This document shows positions 49,701 to 59,947 of a stretch of 64,000 bases of DNA, piece by piece (position 1 is the stretch's first letter; every line of letters begins with the position of its first letter). The position numbers were made by a program, and so were the translations under genes. Origin of the DNA: Phoronis australis (lineage: Eukaryota; Phoronida; Phoronidae); contig NMRA01001023.1 in assembly GCA_002633005.1 (NCBI GenBank), positions 1 through 64,000 of the forward strand, written 5' to 3'. Below the pieces are notes generated by a model that had not been told where the DNA came from, did not search any database, and saw nothing but the letters and a program-made list of their open reading frames with translations.

Positions 49701-52700
49701 ACTCTAACGACACCACATGAATGTCAGCCAATTTCCAACTGGCAGGAAAACCTCCAACTCAAGACTGCTTCAACGTCAGTCTTCCATAGTTCAAATTAAA
49801 GAGGTTTACTTGAGTCGTACTAGAATAAAAAAGCATAACTGCCAATACTTAAGAAGACTCCTGTTAAGGACATGAACACTAAAGACAGCATACCTCAATA
49901 CGACTGTTAGGATCAAACATTTAGTTTTGATCAACTGACTCTATGTGTTGTGCTTCATCTTGAGTATGTTGCATTCAAGAAGGCGAAACATCTTTAGATC
50001 AGAGATTTGTCCTTGAGAATGAACAAACGTATGTTCAAAGACCCAGAACCAATATATCAATGTATGAGTTTTACTGCTCTCTGTGTTTATGATCGGGCAG
50101 TTACTAACCTACGACCAAAACATTTTATTTCGTCTTCTTGAACGCAATGAACTAAAGATTGTGCGCAATATGTCAAGTCAGCATTTTACCACTACATGCC
50201 TGAAGGAAGGACAAAAGCATACTATTATAAACGAAGTAAAACACTTATGTGTATATTATGTTCCACACAATACATTTAAAAACTTTGACAAGCTCGCTTT
50301 GTTTTCGTACTTACATAGTTATCAGTTAAAAGTGTTCATAATTCATCGTTGTCTTCTGTGATGATAGTAAAAACGAGAGAGGTTACTTACTACAAGACCA
50401 TAAGTTAGTTAAGCCTGTAACTCAGGCTCTTGTTCACACGACTGATCTTTCCATTGTTACTTCCGGTTCAACAATGGTGGGAAGATCAGTCATGTGAACA
50501 AGGGGCTGAGCTGCAGGCTCGAAATGTAATGATTACCTAACTTATAGTCTTCTAGTAACTTCTCTCGTTTTTACTATATCAGTGTTCTCCACTATACACA
50601 ATTAAAACACAACAGCAATTACAAAAATTCATATACATGTTTGAAAGTCTATGTTCATACTGCAAGGAAGTTTGTGCGTTAAGTCTTAGAATACATGCAT
50701 CGAAATGGCACCAAAAATCCTAAATGTCCTAATTTACTAAAGAATTGCCAAATCTCCCAATATCTCAAACTGGTTGCATAGGTTTTCAAACTGGATGCTA
50801 GTAAGTCAAACTCGTCACTACAAAACTCAAACTTGACACACTGAAAGCAGGTCGAGGAGAACACAGTTATGATGAACACCATGTACAATGAACAAAAAAG
50901 TATATTTTCTGTTTACGCAACACCACAAGAGTTACCTGTCTGCCTCTAGTGAATGCGCGAATCACAGGACCACACGCTGTGTAAACTAAGGTCGCATCCA
51001 CAGCAAGGCAACTAATATCACCAGGATGGCTATTACCTGAGAATGAAACACAGAAATCAACACCTGCAGACTTGCAATATGTCTCTATTTTTCAGCCTCT
51101 ATTTAGAGGAGAGTACACCATTGTAGCTGTCAATGTCGAATTGACCCATCGCCAGGATTTGGAGTGACTGCTTAATAACTGACCAACCAGAATGCAGCAT
51201 TATTGACACACCTTCGTTTCTAAGCCGTCATTTTACCCGACAAACAACACGTTGTCAGGTAAAACTCATTGTTTGTTTGTTGACTTTTCCCAAGGAGGCG
51301 GAGCTTGCGGTAGGTCAATTCTTAACTGAAGAGCTCTAGGATTCAAAAACATTTTCACAGTTATCCGGTCCCTAATTGTTACTGAATGAGATGGCACTAT
51401 TTTTCAATTCACAATTTTAGAGTTGGCCAACTCTAATAAAACCTCAAACCTTTTCTTGAGTAAGTGACGTTTACGATGATCTTGCTGGTAACAAAAACCA
51501 AGCCCTATCACAGTAAGGACCGTTTTAACATGAACATAGTGATTCGATTAAATATTTTTTAAACCTCAATACTCAACACTGACAACAGTATCGATACACC
51601 TGGACAAATATTCAGCACTTTCTAATATATTGATTTGAGTTCTAGTGTTGAAAAAGTAGTATGCGGGATATAAGCCTGGGCTAATGTACCGAAATCTACA
51701 GTAAGCGATAAATTCCTATCACACGCAGCGCAGAGCACAGGGGTCCGTTTCATGAAAGAAACCTTAGACTAAAACAGAAATTTAGTGTCATGGTCCCACT
51801 TTACAACTGATGAATAAAGGTTTAGCCAAGTAATTACGAGGGTATTACAGTCTAGAAAAAGTTAAGAAATTGTATCAGTAACTAGCAGTTATGTGTATAT
51901 ACTCAAAGATTTTGCATTTTTGCTCAAGTGAGATTTAATTTTAAGAAATAATTGTGCAGAGCGTATGACTGAATTTCTCTCTTAAAGCCTAACTTCAACA
52001 GAATTTTGTTATTTTAGATGTATTGGGCTAACTAGGTAGTCCTAGCAAAGCCTTATCAAAATAAGAAAATGTGAATTCTATCACGCAAATGCAGTCCCAT
52101 CAAATGATAGGTGGAGCTGCCTTTTCGTGCCATATTGTGTCACTGCGAGATCCCAGGCAAAACAACAAAAGTTGTATTGAATAGGGGTCTGTATAGGATA
52201 CTATTGCGTGTGGGTGTTATTCACAGCTGTTTGAAATGAAAGGTGTTTCTCACGGTGACGTAGGCAAAAGCAAGCCAATACGCCTGACAGATCGTTACAT
52301 TTGACAATTTGTGGCACTAGTGGGCTCAGAGCGATGCTCTTAATAACATACTGTAGGAGCAAAATTTACAGGTGTTACTGTTCAAGATAGTCACTTTTCA
52401 TGAAACAGACAGGTGATGATAATATTTTAGAATAAGACCCAATTTAGCAGCAGATAAAGCAGTGTGGCCTAATGAGCCGAGTGTTTGCCTCCTGTTCGCA
52501 AGATCGTAGGTTCAAATCCCACTGGACCCCACTGCTAGTCCCTTAAGTCAGCTCTCTAGTTCCTCAGCTCAGTCTAAATTTGTGCATATGTTTATATGTA
52601 CGAAAAATTGTTTCAAATATTTGAAGCAATGGGTCCAACTGAGCAGTGTGAGTGTGATGCAACGTGCATCTGATAACTTGTACTATAGCTTCAGGGTGAC

Positions 52701-54094
52701 AGAGGCCAAATGACCACAAGCAGTCACAAAATAAACAGGCAGATATACTTACTGACACTGACGATTCCCAACCTTGAACACTAAAAAAGATAACACAAGA
52801 AATGAAGATGAGACCTGAGATCAGAAAGCATAGTTGGCTTTTGTCACTGTGGTATCGAATTTTTTCTAGTTGCTCATTTTGTCAGAGAAAATCCACAGAA
52901 TTTTTCAGTTTTCACCTGACAAATCTCGGGTTTTCAAATCTTGCTTTCCATTGCTTATGTGCCTTTGTGCAGCTTGCTAAAAAAGCACCAGAGGAAATTG
53001 ATGTGGGTGACTATTTGAGAGCAAAACCAAGTATGCTTTGTTGGCTGAACAGAGTGCTTATGGCATTTGTAACATAAAAAGATATTCTGTAAATGTAGCC
53101 GACTTCTAAATTTTTTTAATATAAATAGCATGTTTGTTTTGGTCAAATGAAGCCACAGGACTAAGTCCAGAGTGTCATAGCTATAGCAAAGTGTATTGAC
53201 TATTGGGGACGATCAAAAGCTGAGGATGCCTGTGGTTTCATCAGGGTCGCTGGTTCTATTCCCGGCAGGGCTCGACATAACGAGCTGCAGGTCGCATTTG
53301 CGACCTGAAATTTGGAAATGCGAGCTGAGATTTTTGTCAGCTCGTATCAAGTCGCAAAATGCGACCTGGAATTTCCAACGAATGCGAGCTGAGTTTTTAC
53401 ACTTCTCGGCAGATACCGGGCAAATATAAAGCAGCTATTGTTATCCGACCATTACTTGGTTGTTGCCAAATCCAAGTTCAAACGGCCACTAACTGAGAAC
53501 AGCCCTCCCGATGACTTGTAAGCAAGTCGCGTGACCATGGGATATGCAGAATCGAACTTTGATGCGTTTCATTGGCTAACATTTTCGGCCACTTATGCAA
53601 ATTTCCGGATTTGCCGAAGAAAGTTTCGGGCCACATAACACGAGATAAAACCTCACAAAACAGTGGTGTTTCTATTAATTCTTAAGCGATCAACTTATCA
53701 AAGTTTGTGGTGGACAAATACGTTTGTTTTTCGCTTAAGATGTCCTTATTACCTTTACCAAATATCCACGACAATATCCCTGATATCGCACTGCGGCACT
53801 GGTCGGTCCCGTTGTTAGCGTGCAAGCGGTCCCGGCAAGACAATCGTGACTTAGATATGTGCGCCTCGTTTTTATCCCATAANTCAGTAGTAGGCCTAAA
53901 AAAGATTTCAATGAATTCAGTTTTCAGATTGATTAGTTTTCATAGCTTACATTGTACGTATGGAAAGCTTTGCCGACACAGGTGACCACGTAATTCTCTT
54001 TGTGTTTTCGATGGTGTCGAACAGCAAGCGGTACATGGTTACTGTACATGCCTAGAGCCCTGTACCCCGTGAAGATCTTACTGGAACTAGGCAT
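34751..54094 (-). CDS. WDR36: WDR36 / Utp21, copy B (near-complete, 17 exons seen)
   Basis: Exons in gene order: 54094-53951, 52780-52753 (28 bases), 51036-50936, 49643-49526, 48280-48093, 47711-47579, 46940-46765, 45661-45541, [N gap], 44032-43918, 43454-43289, 40948-40840, 40234-39946, 39212-39064, 37408-37292, 36719-36644, 36021-35834 and 34900-34751 (stop). Phases agree throughout. Recognised blocks include GYRALGMYSN, TCVGKAFHTYN, GDISCLAVDA, GHLISVDATGCLKIWDI, HPTTYLNKVLLASHQGALQL, DVVAIGLQDGRV, GHIALWNLEERRL, VWIFDQPDGGGRLLRHR and then those listed for copy A. The product is a two-propeller WD40 protein with a C-terminal Utp21 domain, by homology part of UTP-B in the SSU processome (nucleolar 18S rRNA processing). 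The SDWDGI exon, seen at 17007-17155 in copy A, and one more preceding segment must lie in the gap. The start MPSSSKIF at 54094 was preferred over an upstream in-frame ATG at 54160 because family similarity begins just after it. One residue differs from copy A in the exon at 43289 (Gly for Glu). Confidence 0.9.
41150..41345. repeat. Dispersed repeat, CGAGTTTNAACTCG family (WDR36 copy B intron)
   Basis: Counterpart of 13630-13830, about 98% similar by eye, in the same intron. Confidence 0.5.
41640..41870 (+). repeat. tRNA-derived SINE, degenerate copy (WDR36 copy B intron)
   Basis: Counterpart of 14108-14345. It lacks the 15-base duplication and has several substitutions (GGCCGTGG for GGTCATGG, ACAGGAGC for ACTGCAGC). 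Confidence 0.5.
42184..42400 (+). repeat. MITE-like dispersed repeat, GTTTCATAA..TTAGTCT family (copy B)
   Basis: Counterpart of 14788-15010 with small deletions. The 37-bp tandem repeat that precedes it in copy A is reduced here to one partial unit. Confidence 0.45.
44050..44960. other. Assembly gap (911 N) inside WDR36 copy B
   Basis: A run of 911 N lies between the ITSCGNF exon and the VWIFDQP exon. Phase and family alignment predict at least two exons here, one matching copy A 17007-17155. The long open frames that cross it are artefacts of N. Confidence 0.95.
44961..45430. other. Possible dispersed repeat in WDR36 intron
   Basis: A GC-richer stretch with TTTCCGCGGAAA-type palindromes and a poly-A run at about 45026 ends in AATTCCAAGCCCTG, a common edge word of invertebrate dispersed repeats. 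No WDR36 exon was found in it. There is no second copy inside this window. Confidence 0.3.
50364..50577. repeat. Foldback (MITE-like) element in WDR36 intron
   Basis: The two ends are inverted: ATAGTAAAAACGAGAG at 50364 faces CTCTCGTTTTTACTAT ending at 50577. Further inside, CATAAGTTAG faces CTAACTTATAG, and CTTGTTCACACGACTGATC faces GATCAGTCATGTGAACAAG. Total 214 bases, able to fold almost end to end. No open frame. It lies between the GDISCLAV exon and the next exon. Confidence 0.75.
51738..52060 (-). repeat. MITE-like dispersed repeat, GTTTCATGAA family (partly inverted copy)
   Basis: It begins GGGGTCCGTTTCATGAAAG, CCTTAGACTAA and contains the reverse complement of blocks at 14788-15010 (GCTCAAGTGAGATTTAAT, AGAAATAATTGTGC). 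Since the GTTTCAT end is forward and the inner block reversed, the family itself is probably an inverted-repeat element. Confidence 0.4.
52455..52720 (+). repeat. tRNA-derived SINE (well-preserved promoter boxes)
   Basis: AGTGTGGCCTAATGAGC fits an RNA polymerase III box A and GGTTCAAATCC at about 52510 is a perfect box B, 40 or so bases apart, followed by CCACTGCTAGTCCCTTAAGTCAG, CTCTCTAGTTCCTCAG and CAATGGGTCCAACTGAGC. The same body and tail order is seen at 14108 and 41640. No tRNA 3' half folds, so it is a SINE and not a tRNA gene. Confidence 0.7.
53255..53430. repeat. Probable dispersed repeat with doubled GTCGCATTTGCGACC words
   Basis: CAGGGCTCGACATAACGAGC opens a stretch in which GTCGCATTTGCGACCTGAAATTT and CGCAAAATGCGACCTGGAATTTCC repeat each other and are each palindromic. 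CAGGGCTCGA is a familiar edge word of invertebrate repeats. It lies in the first WDR36 intron. Confidence 0.35.
53883..53883. other. Single-N contig join
   Basis: An isolated N in the first intron of WDR36 copy B, 68 bases from the exon 1 donor. No repeat of flanking sequence was noticed here, unlike the joins at 24934 and 29946. Confidence 0.6.
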
Positions 54095-55584
54095 CTTGAT
54101 TCTTGTTAGCTTTTTCGTCACACGTGTGTTCCACTTCCGGGAGGTAGAAAAACGCTGCATTCGATGCGAGCGACGCCTGGGTGTGGAAGGGAAAATAAAC
54201 TTATGTGGGCCTTTTACTTAAGTTTTGTTCACTTCATTGTGAAAATATTTTCTATAGAATATTTATGCTTCCACATTTACCAAAAGGCTCGAATTTCATT
54301 AATTCATTTCAAACTTTGCAGAATCACCAATTCCTTAGAGAGTTATTTCAAACTGACAAGAATTACCTAGTGCACTTTGATGTTTGGACCCGTCGGGGCG
54401 ATTCGGCTGCGCTCCAGTGGAATAAGCCCCAGGCCTATCATCATTTCTTGCAAGATTAGCTTCTGAATGTCAAAAAATTGTCTATGGTTAATTTCATTTT
54501 AAAAGATACATCAACATTTAAATCCGAAAAATTAAGTTATCTTAAAATAACCTTGTAATATTGGGCAGAAAAACAAGTTCGCTACAAATGACTGCCCGAC
54601 TCTGGGGCACACTGGCATGAGCCAGTCTTATCGGAACCGTTGGAACCTAAAAATTATTCGGGAAGGGGTTTCTTCTTGAATTTCAACATGCTAATTTATT
54701 TGCAGCTTGAAAGTGTGTGCATAACACTGAAGTTTCCTCGGATTCTTTTAGACTATATGATTAAAGTGGCGAGAGCACAAAAGTTGGTTCATCATTGTGT
54801 GCATTCGATAATCCGACTCAGTAGGCGGCAAAAATGACCGGATTCCCCCTAAAAAAATGTCATGTCCATGCACGGATCCAAAAGGAAAATCCAACACTGA
54901 TAGTTGACGATTGCCCTCTTTAAACTTCTCTGTTCTGTTTGTCTCGCCATGTCTTCCTGCTCGGCTGAAATGCCCAGGCGACCCCTGTGTGCATTGCCGA
55001 TCGTCACGGGTTACGAATATACTCGAGAAACTCATTCTTTCGGTGCACTCAATGAAAACCAGCCTATTGTAAATGCTTTCAATTCCTGTAATAAGATCTG
55101 TACTAAATTTACATTATTATTAAATGGTAGTCTAAACTTCGACCTTTTTCTTAATGAATTTCTCTTAAGCAATGTTCGTGAATTTTCATGCATCGCTCAT
55201 CTTGTTGCTTCCATATCTGTACATCATTTTGTTTTTAACACGTTTGTAAAAACATATCTAACTATTTGAATATTTATATTAGATACTACTTACATGAATA
55301 TAGCTCGTATGTATACTACATTATGTACTGTCTACTACCCGAAGCTTCGCGATTTCTGTGCATTCTTCATTAATCGCCTTGAAAAAAAAAACAAAAAAAA
55401 ACAAGAACATCGAAACCGTCAGCGACTCAAAAACAGGTTTCAGACTTCCGTAAATCAGAGATGTTCACATTGGTCGTTACTTACCGAAAAGGGTACCTTT
55501 TTATGTTACTGGTACTTGAAATCAAAATTGAATTTATTGTTGTAATTTTCTATTCAACTTTCGTGTAAGTTATTCAATGCTCGA

Positions 55585-55680
55585 ATGCCAGTCGCTCTCA
55601 AAAATACCTGTGATCTCATCTCCTCGGACGACCACACCATTTCCGTCGTTCCACTCAGTTTCCAAAAGTCCTCTAACTGT
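55585..55680 (+). repeat. About 100-bp dispersed repeat, first copy
   Basis: AGTCGCTCTCAAAAATACC, TGTGATCTCAT, CGGACGACCACACCA and GTTCCACTCAGTTTC recur in order at about 57840-57942, which carries a 17-base insertion. Nature unknown. Confidence 0.5.
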
Positions 55681-56754
55681 TAATTATAATATATAAAGAT
55701 GTATAATTTTGGATGAATACCAAAATGACCCCTAGCACTAAAGTGTAAAGGATTATGTTCCGAACTAAAACCTTTGTACTTACAAGAAATTTTTTGAATC
55801 ATTGAATTGTTTCCCTAATGGCTTAACTATAGTCATTTATATAGCGTCTCTGGTTCATTTCCTTTTTATGTTATTATTACACGGTGTTATTTTTGCATTT
55901 TGGTAGCACTCATATGAATGTGGGTGCATCAGTAAAACGCGACTTCTGCCCTGTTGATAAGTGGTTTAATACCAACAAAGACGTAAACAACAGTAAAAGT
56001 TGTCTGGGAACAATGCGTCTATTTGAGGTTTTAATGATAATTAAGTTAGTTACGCACTGCAAAATCAGTTGACATTGCGAGTGAACGTTAAAATAGCTAA
56101 CATTGTTAAGGACTGTATAGGTTATGTGTACCAAAACAAGTTTTCACCGAATAATTAACCGAAGACTTAGAGATTTTCACTTGTCCCAGTTTAATCGGCT
56201 TTTTCTCGGCTTCAGCAAATCGACTTTATTTGAACTTAGGAACACTAGTTCTTGATGGATTTCGCTGAAACTTTCCAAACTTAATATCTAGTCATCAATA
56301 TCAAAAAACGCATTCAGGATTTTTGATATAAAGGCTTAGTTTTTGCGTAATGTGACAAAGACGAATACGACTTCAATTTTTTACAAAAATACCTTACGTT
56401 TTGCGAGTTGATTTGTCATAGAAACCAAACGAAAAGACTAATCGAAAATTCATAACAGCGTTTCTGAGGTAACTGGTGAAGTTTTCATTTAAAAAGGTTT
56501 CATTAAAATTGACCGAGCAATTATTTTGCTATGAATGTACCTTTCTTAAAAATGAAATTTTGATTTAAAAAGGTTTTCCCGTAAAAATAATAATGGCACA
56601 TAAATACAAAAAGTATACTTATATTTCATGGTCTTTGTTCTCTCAGAAAATACATACTTTTACTAGTTGACGAAGCTTAGTTTTTTCGATATACGAGTTA
56701 GAATGGACACGGAGGCCACTAAATAAGGTTGGAGATAACCTTTTAACCCAACGA

Positions 56755-56960
56755 CGGGTTAAAAGTTTGAGTTTGAACTCGAAATTTCGAGTTTTACTCG
56801 AGTTTGTAGCATAAATATAAGGGTCTTCAAGTGCAAACTTAGAGTAGAAACTCATAGGCATAAACTATAATGTATTCGAGCACAGTCTGATAACCACTTA
56901 TATTGAGTTCGGATAAAAGGAGCAACAATTAGAGACCGGTCACTGGTATGTTAGTAGCTA
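56755..56960. repeat. Dispersed repeat, CGAGTTTNAACTCG family (third location)
   Basis: GAGTTTGAACTCGAAATTTCGAGTTTTACTCGAG words followed by AAGGGTCTTCAAGTGC, TAGAAACTCATAG and AATGTATTCGAGCACAG match the order at 13630 and 23165. Confidence 0.5.
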
Positions 56961-57159
56961 GCGATAGTTCAAATTTACCATGCTGTATTTTTTCCGTTCC
57001 ATGCAATTACCGGGCATTTTACGAAACATTAACTCTTGAAAACATCTTGCTATTGTGTATCGAGATGGGACCCAGGGGATCTGTTAGCGGACTTGACCAC
57101 GTTCCTTAAATCTTCTCACAACTTGTGGACTTTGTTTACTCACTTTGTTTACTCATTTA

Positions 57160-57490
57160 TGGCATATTTTCTTGCCATTTCATCTTTGTTATAAGGTCCT
57201 CTTTTATTCATGACATTTTCTAATAATCTGAAAGCTGGGCCCTAGTATTTTGAGGAAAAAATGTAGACGCCTCTTAAATTAGGATCATTCAATGAAAAAA
57301 AGTTCAGTCCTGTTATTCATTTTCAATATAGTACTCTATAAGAATTCGACGTCGTTAAATTTACTCTCGATATTAATGTTAATAATGGACTAAGTGGAGA
57401 AGATAAAATAGTAAAAGAGCTTGGAGAATGAAGGGAATGCAGAGTCCCTATTTCATTCAACCGGCTATTGAATCCCCCTAGTCAATGGCT
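57160..57490. repeat. Diverged copy of the inverted-repeat element of GM2A intron 3
   Basis: CATTTTCTAATAA, AAGCTGGGCCC, CTCTTAAATTAGG, CATTCAATGAAAAAAAG, TTTACTCTCGAT and GAGTCCCTATTTCATTCAACC align in order with 4300-4600. No GM2A exon is next to it, so this is a mobile repeat. Confidence 0.45.
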
Positions 57491-58617
57491 TCATGTCTGT
57501 CCATTGCCAGCGAGACCAATGACACACGTTATGGGGAGGCTATCTATTCTTGATTCTGGATAGGCGTCGGGAGTATTTTCATTAATTGAATTCGCCTAGA
57601 CAAACTGTAAGGTTAGGACCATCACACAACCGTACGTCCCTAAAAAACGACGTTCACGTACGTGTCTTCATCAATGTGACCAATTGTCCACCAAAGAATG
57701 AATTACTTAATTTTGCCGATTGGATGCAACGGACTTCGCGTTGCATTGTATTCTACGCACATAGAGCAAAACGAGCTGTAGGCGAATTCCGTAAGGTGAT
57801 TGGCTTTCTTTCCAGCCCGCGTCGACTTGTCGAGTTGTATAGTCGCTCTCAAAAATACCTTTATAAAACTATTTCTGTGATCTCATGTCTTCGGATGACC
57901 ACACCACTACCCTCGTTCCACCCAGTTTCTAAAGTCGTTTAACTATTTATGCGTTTTTCTAATTGCGGGAGCCGTATACCCAGCCTGGACCTACTGTCCC
58001 TCTAAGCCCATTGGTTCCGTTGACTTGTTTTTAGTTGGCGCCACTTTTCTTGCTCTCCTTCTATGACATCAATTTGTTCTGTAATCAGTTCTGTGAGGAA
58101 AAATTTTCCTCAGGAGAAAAGTGTTCTGACCTTTTTCTACTCATTTTATTGATGACAGAGCCACCAGGAAAATACGTCTGCACTGATTCTACCTACAACT
58201 GTGCGCTGTCATTGAAACCCACTTAATCACAGTTCCATTGAAGCACTTTAATAGTATCTTTTATAGGTTAACCCAGGTCCACATAGTGGGGTGCCTTGGA
58301 TACTTTAAACCTTGTTCCATTAAACCCGATCCTTGTAAACAAGAATTTTTTGGAGAGTTGAAATGCACCCACGACTGCAATGCAATTCCAATAGTGTTTT
58401 TATTATCGTAAAAATTTCACTGAATACATTGCACCTATCCAAAACAAGGCGTCGTCTTCTCCTAAGAACACTGTCCGGCAAAATTAAGTGAAAATCAACA
58501 AAGAAACTATAAAGATAGACAGGCGTAACTCCATTTTTTGATAAAAAAATCCATTCGGAGGCACACCATTGGTCCAATTGTTGTCGCCAAATTGTAACCT
58601 TGCAAACAGAGCTTAAC
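57491..58617. other. No supported gene
   Basis: The open frame 57586-57942 (118 codons, plus) is unsupported; its last third is the 100-base dispersed repeat. A frame at 58035-58226 rich in hydrophobic residues likewise has no recognised similarity. Confidence 0.4.
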
Positions 58618-59947
58618 GGCGAAGGCAACCTTTTTCATGTCATTTTTAGCAAAAATAAGGTTCGTTGATTATCCCAGACATATTTTTCACTTATTTACTG
58701 CTTTTCGTAATTTAATTAATTACTCGTCGTCTACTCCGGAAGTGACGTTTTGGGAGGCAAGAATTTCGCGCCAATTTCTTTTCATATAGTCTGACTGTGA
58801 GAGCAGTCGAGTCAGTCATTGTTCTACCTCGGTTGTGATAAGTTCGGTCGTCGTTTGCTTTTGCTTACGACTAGTCAGTCAACATGCCACGCTGTTGCTG
58901 CGTACTGGGGTGTACCCATTATCGTCTCACGTACAGAGGAAGAACTGTCCCACTTGCCCGAGTGTCCCGCGACACACTCCCACTGGAGGGTGATCTGAGC
59001 ACCCAAACTGCTTACATCCCGCCGTGTGACTCCCGCGCCACAACCTGGCACCTTCCAAATAGCTCCAATACAAGTCCACAATAAACTTCTCAAACTTAGG
59101 CTCACCGATCTTTTCATTGGATGACGAAATGTCCTCTTCACTGGGTGTCGAACTGGGCCTGTATTCACTCCCACTACTCAGCATCGCTGCAGGGCTGCTT
59201 ACAGGCTCTGGACTAGAGACAACAGCACAGGGCGAATCACTGCTACTTCCCGGAATTGCACGCAATGGGTTACGTTCGGAGGCACGGGTAACAGTAGATG
59301 AAGTGCCTCCAGTCACTGTATATAGTGGCCACAGCTCTCGAGGCTTCTCGCTTCAAAAACGCACTTCTCGGGGTTGGCGACGGGGCACTACCGGGAATCA
59401 ACAGCGACGGTATGGTACCCTTCTTCAGGCGTTGTTTCGCAGGGACCTTCATCAATTCAGCGTACATATCTGTCATAATCTGGCGGCAGAAAATGGTTGC
59501 CACACACTCGGTAACCCTCCATTGCTTTGTACGTTGCGTGGACGGGTAGCGCTGCGTTCTTCACATGAACGAGCTAGCCAAGTACGGCGAAGTGTGTCAT
59601 CCCTCGGAAAGCGACGGAAGGTTCCCAAAACGCGTGTGACACGATAATGAGTACACCCCGGCACGCAGCAACAGTGTGGCATGTTGACTGACTTGTAAGC
59701 GAAAGCAAACGACGACCGAACTTATCACAAACGAGGTAGAACAATGAGTGACTCGACAGCTCTTACAGTCAGACTATAATGAAAAGAAATTGGCGCCAAA
59801 CTCTTGCCTCCCAAAACGTCACTTCTGGAGTAGAGGACGAGAAATAAATCAAATTACAAAAAGCTGTAATTAAGTGAAAAATGTGTCTGGGATAATCAAC
59901 GAACCTTATTTTTGTTAAAAGTGACATGAAAAAAGGTTGCCTTCGCC
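58618..59947 (-). mobile_element. THAP-domain inverted-repeat DNA transposon relic (Kolobok-like)
   Basis: Two inverted arms of about 310 bases (58618-58932 and 59640-59947) start GGCGAAGGCAACC and are about 95% alike by eye. TTAA lies just outside each end (58613-58616 and 59951-59954). Each arm carries an ATG opening a THAP zinc finger reading inward (MPRCCC.. at 58884 plus, MPHCCC.. at 59682 minus). Reading the minus strand, the THAP pieces are CCCVPGC, TFRRFPRDD, VCGNHF and LKKGTIPSLL, spread over three frames, followed in yet another frame by a serine-rich linker and GEPKFEKFIVDLYW. THAP domain plus TTAA targets is the Kolobok pattern. No transposase catalytic core remains, so it is a non-autonomous, frameshifted remnant. 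Confidence 0.7.

Larger units (their letters stand above)
54161..57159. other. Region upstream of WDR36 with no recognisable gene
   Basis: Several small open frames (54904-55269 plus, 54748-55035 minus and others) have no recognised domain and are not supported by splice-linked neighbours. The copy of the CTCGAGTTT repeat at 56755-56960 and one copy of a 100-base repeat at 55585-55680 are the only structure seen. The WDR36 promoter should lie just right of 54160. Confidence 0.4.

Noticed and set aside
52455-52530. Functional tRNA gene
   Set aside because: Good box A and box B but no acceptor stem pairing, and the same unit recurs with a SINE-like tail.
54904-55269. 121-codon plus-strand frame divergent from WDR36
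   Set aside because: It starts with a plausible hydrophobic stretch but has no recognised domain or splice-linked neighbour.
57586-57942. 118-codon plus-strand frame
   Set aside because: Its end is a dispersed repeat also found at 55.6 kb, and no family is recognised.
58875-59174. 99-codon minus-strand frame at the left arm of the THAP element
   Set aside because: It is the reverse strand of the left inverted arm read in a non-THAP frame.
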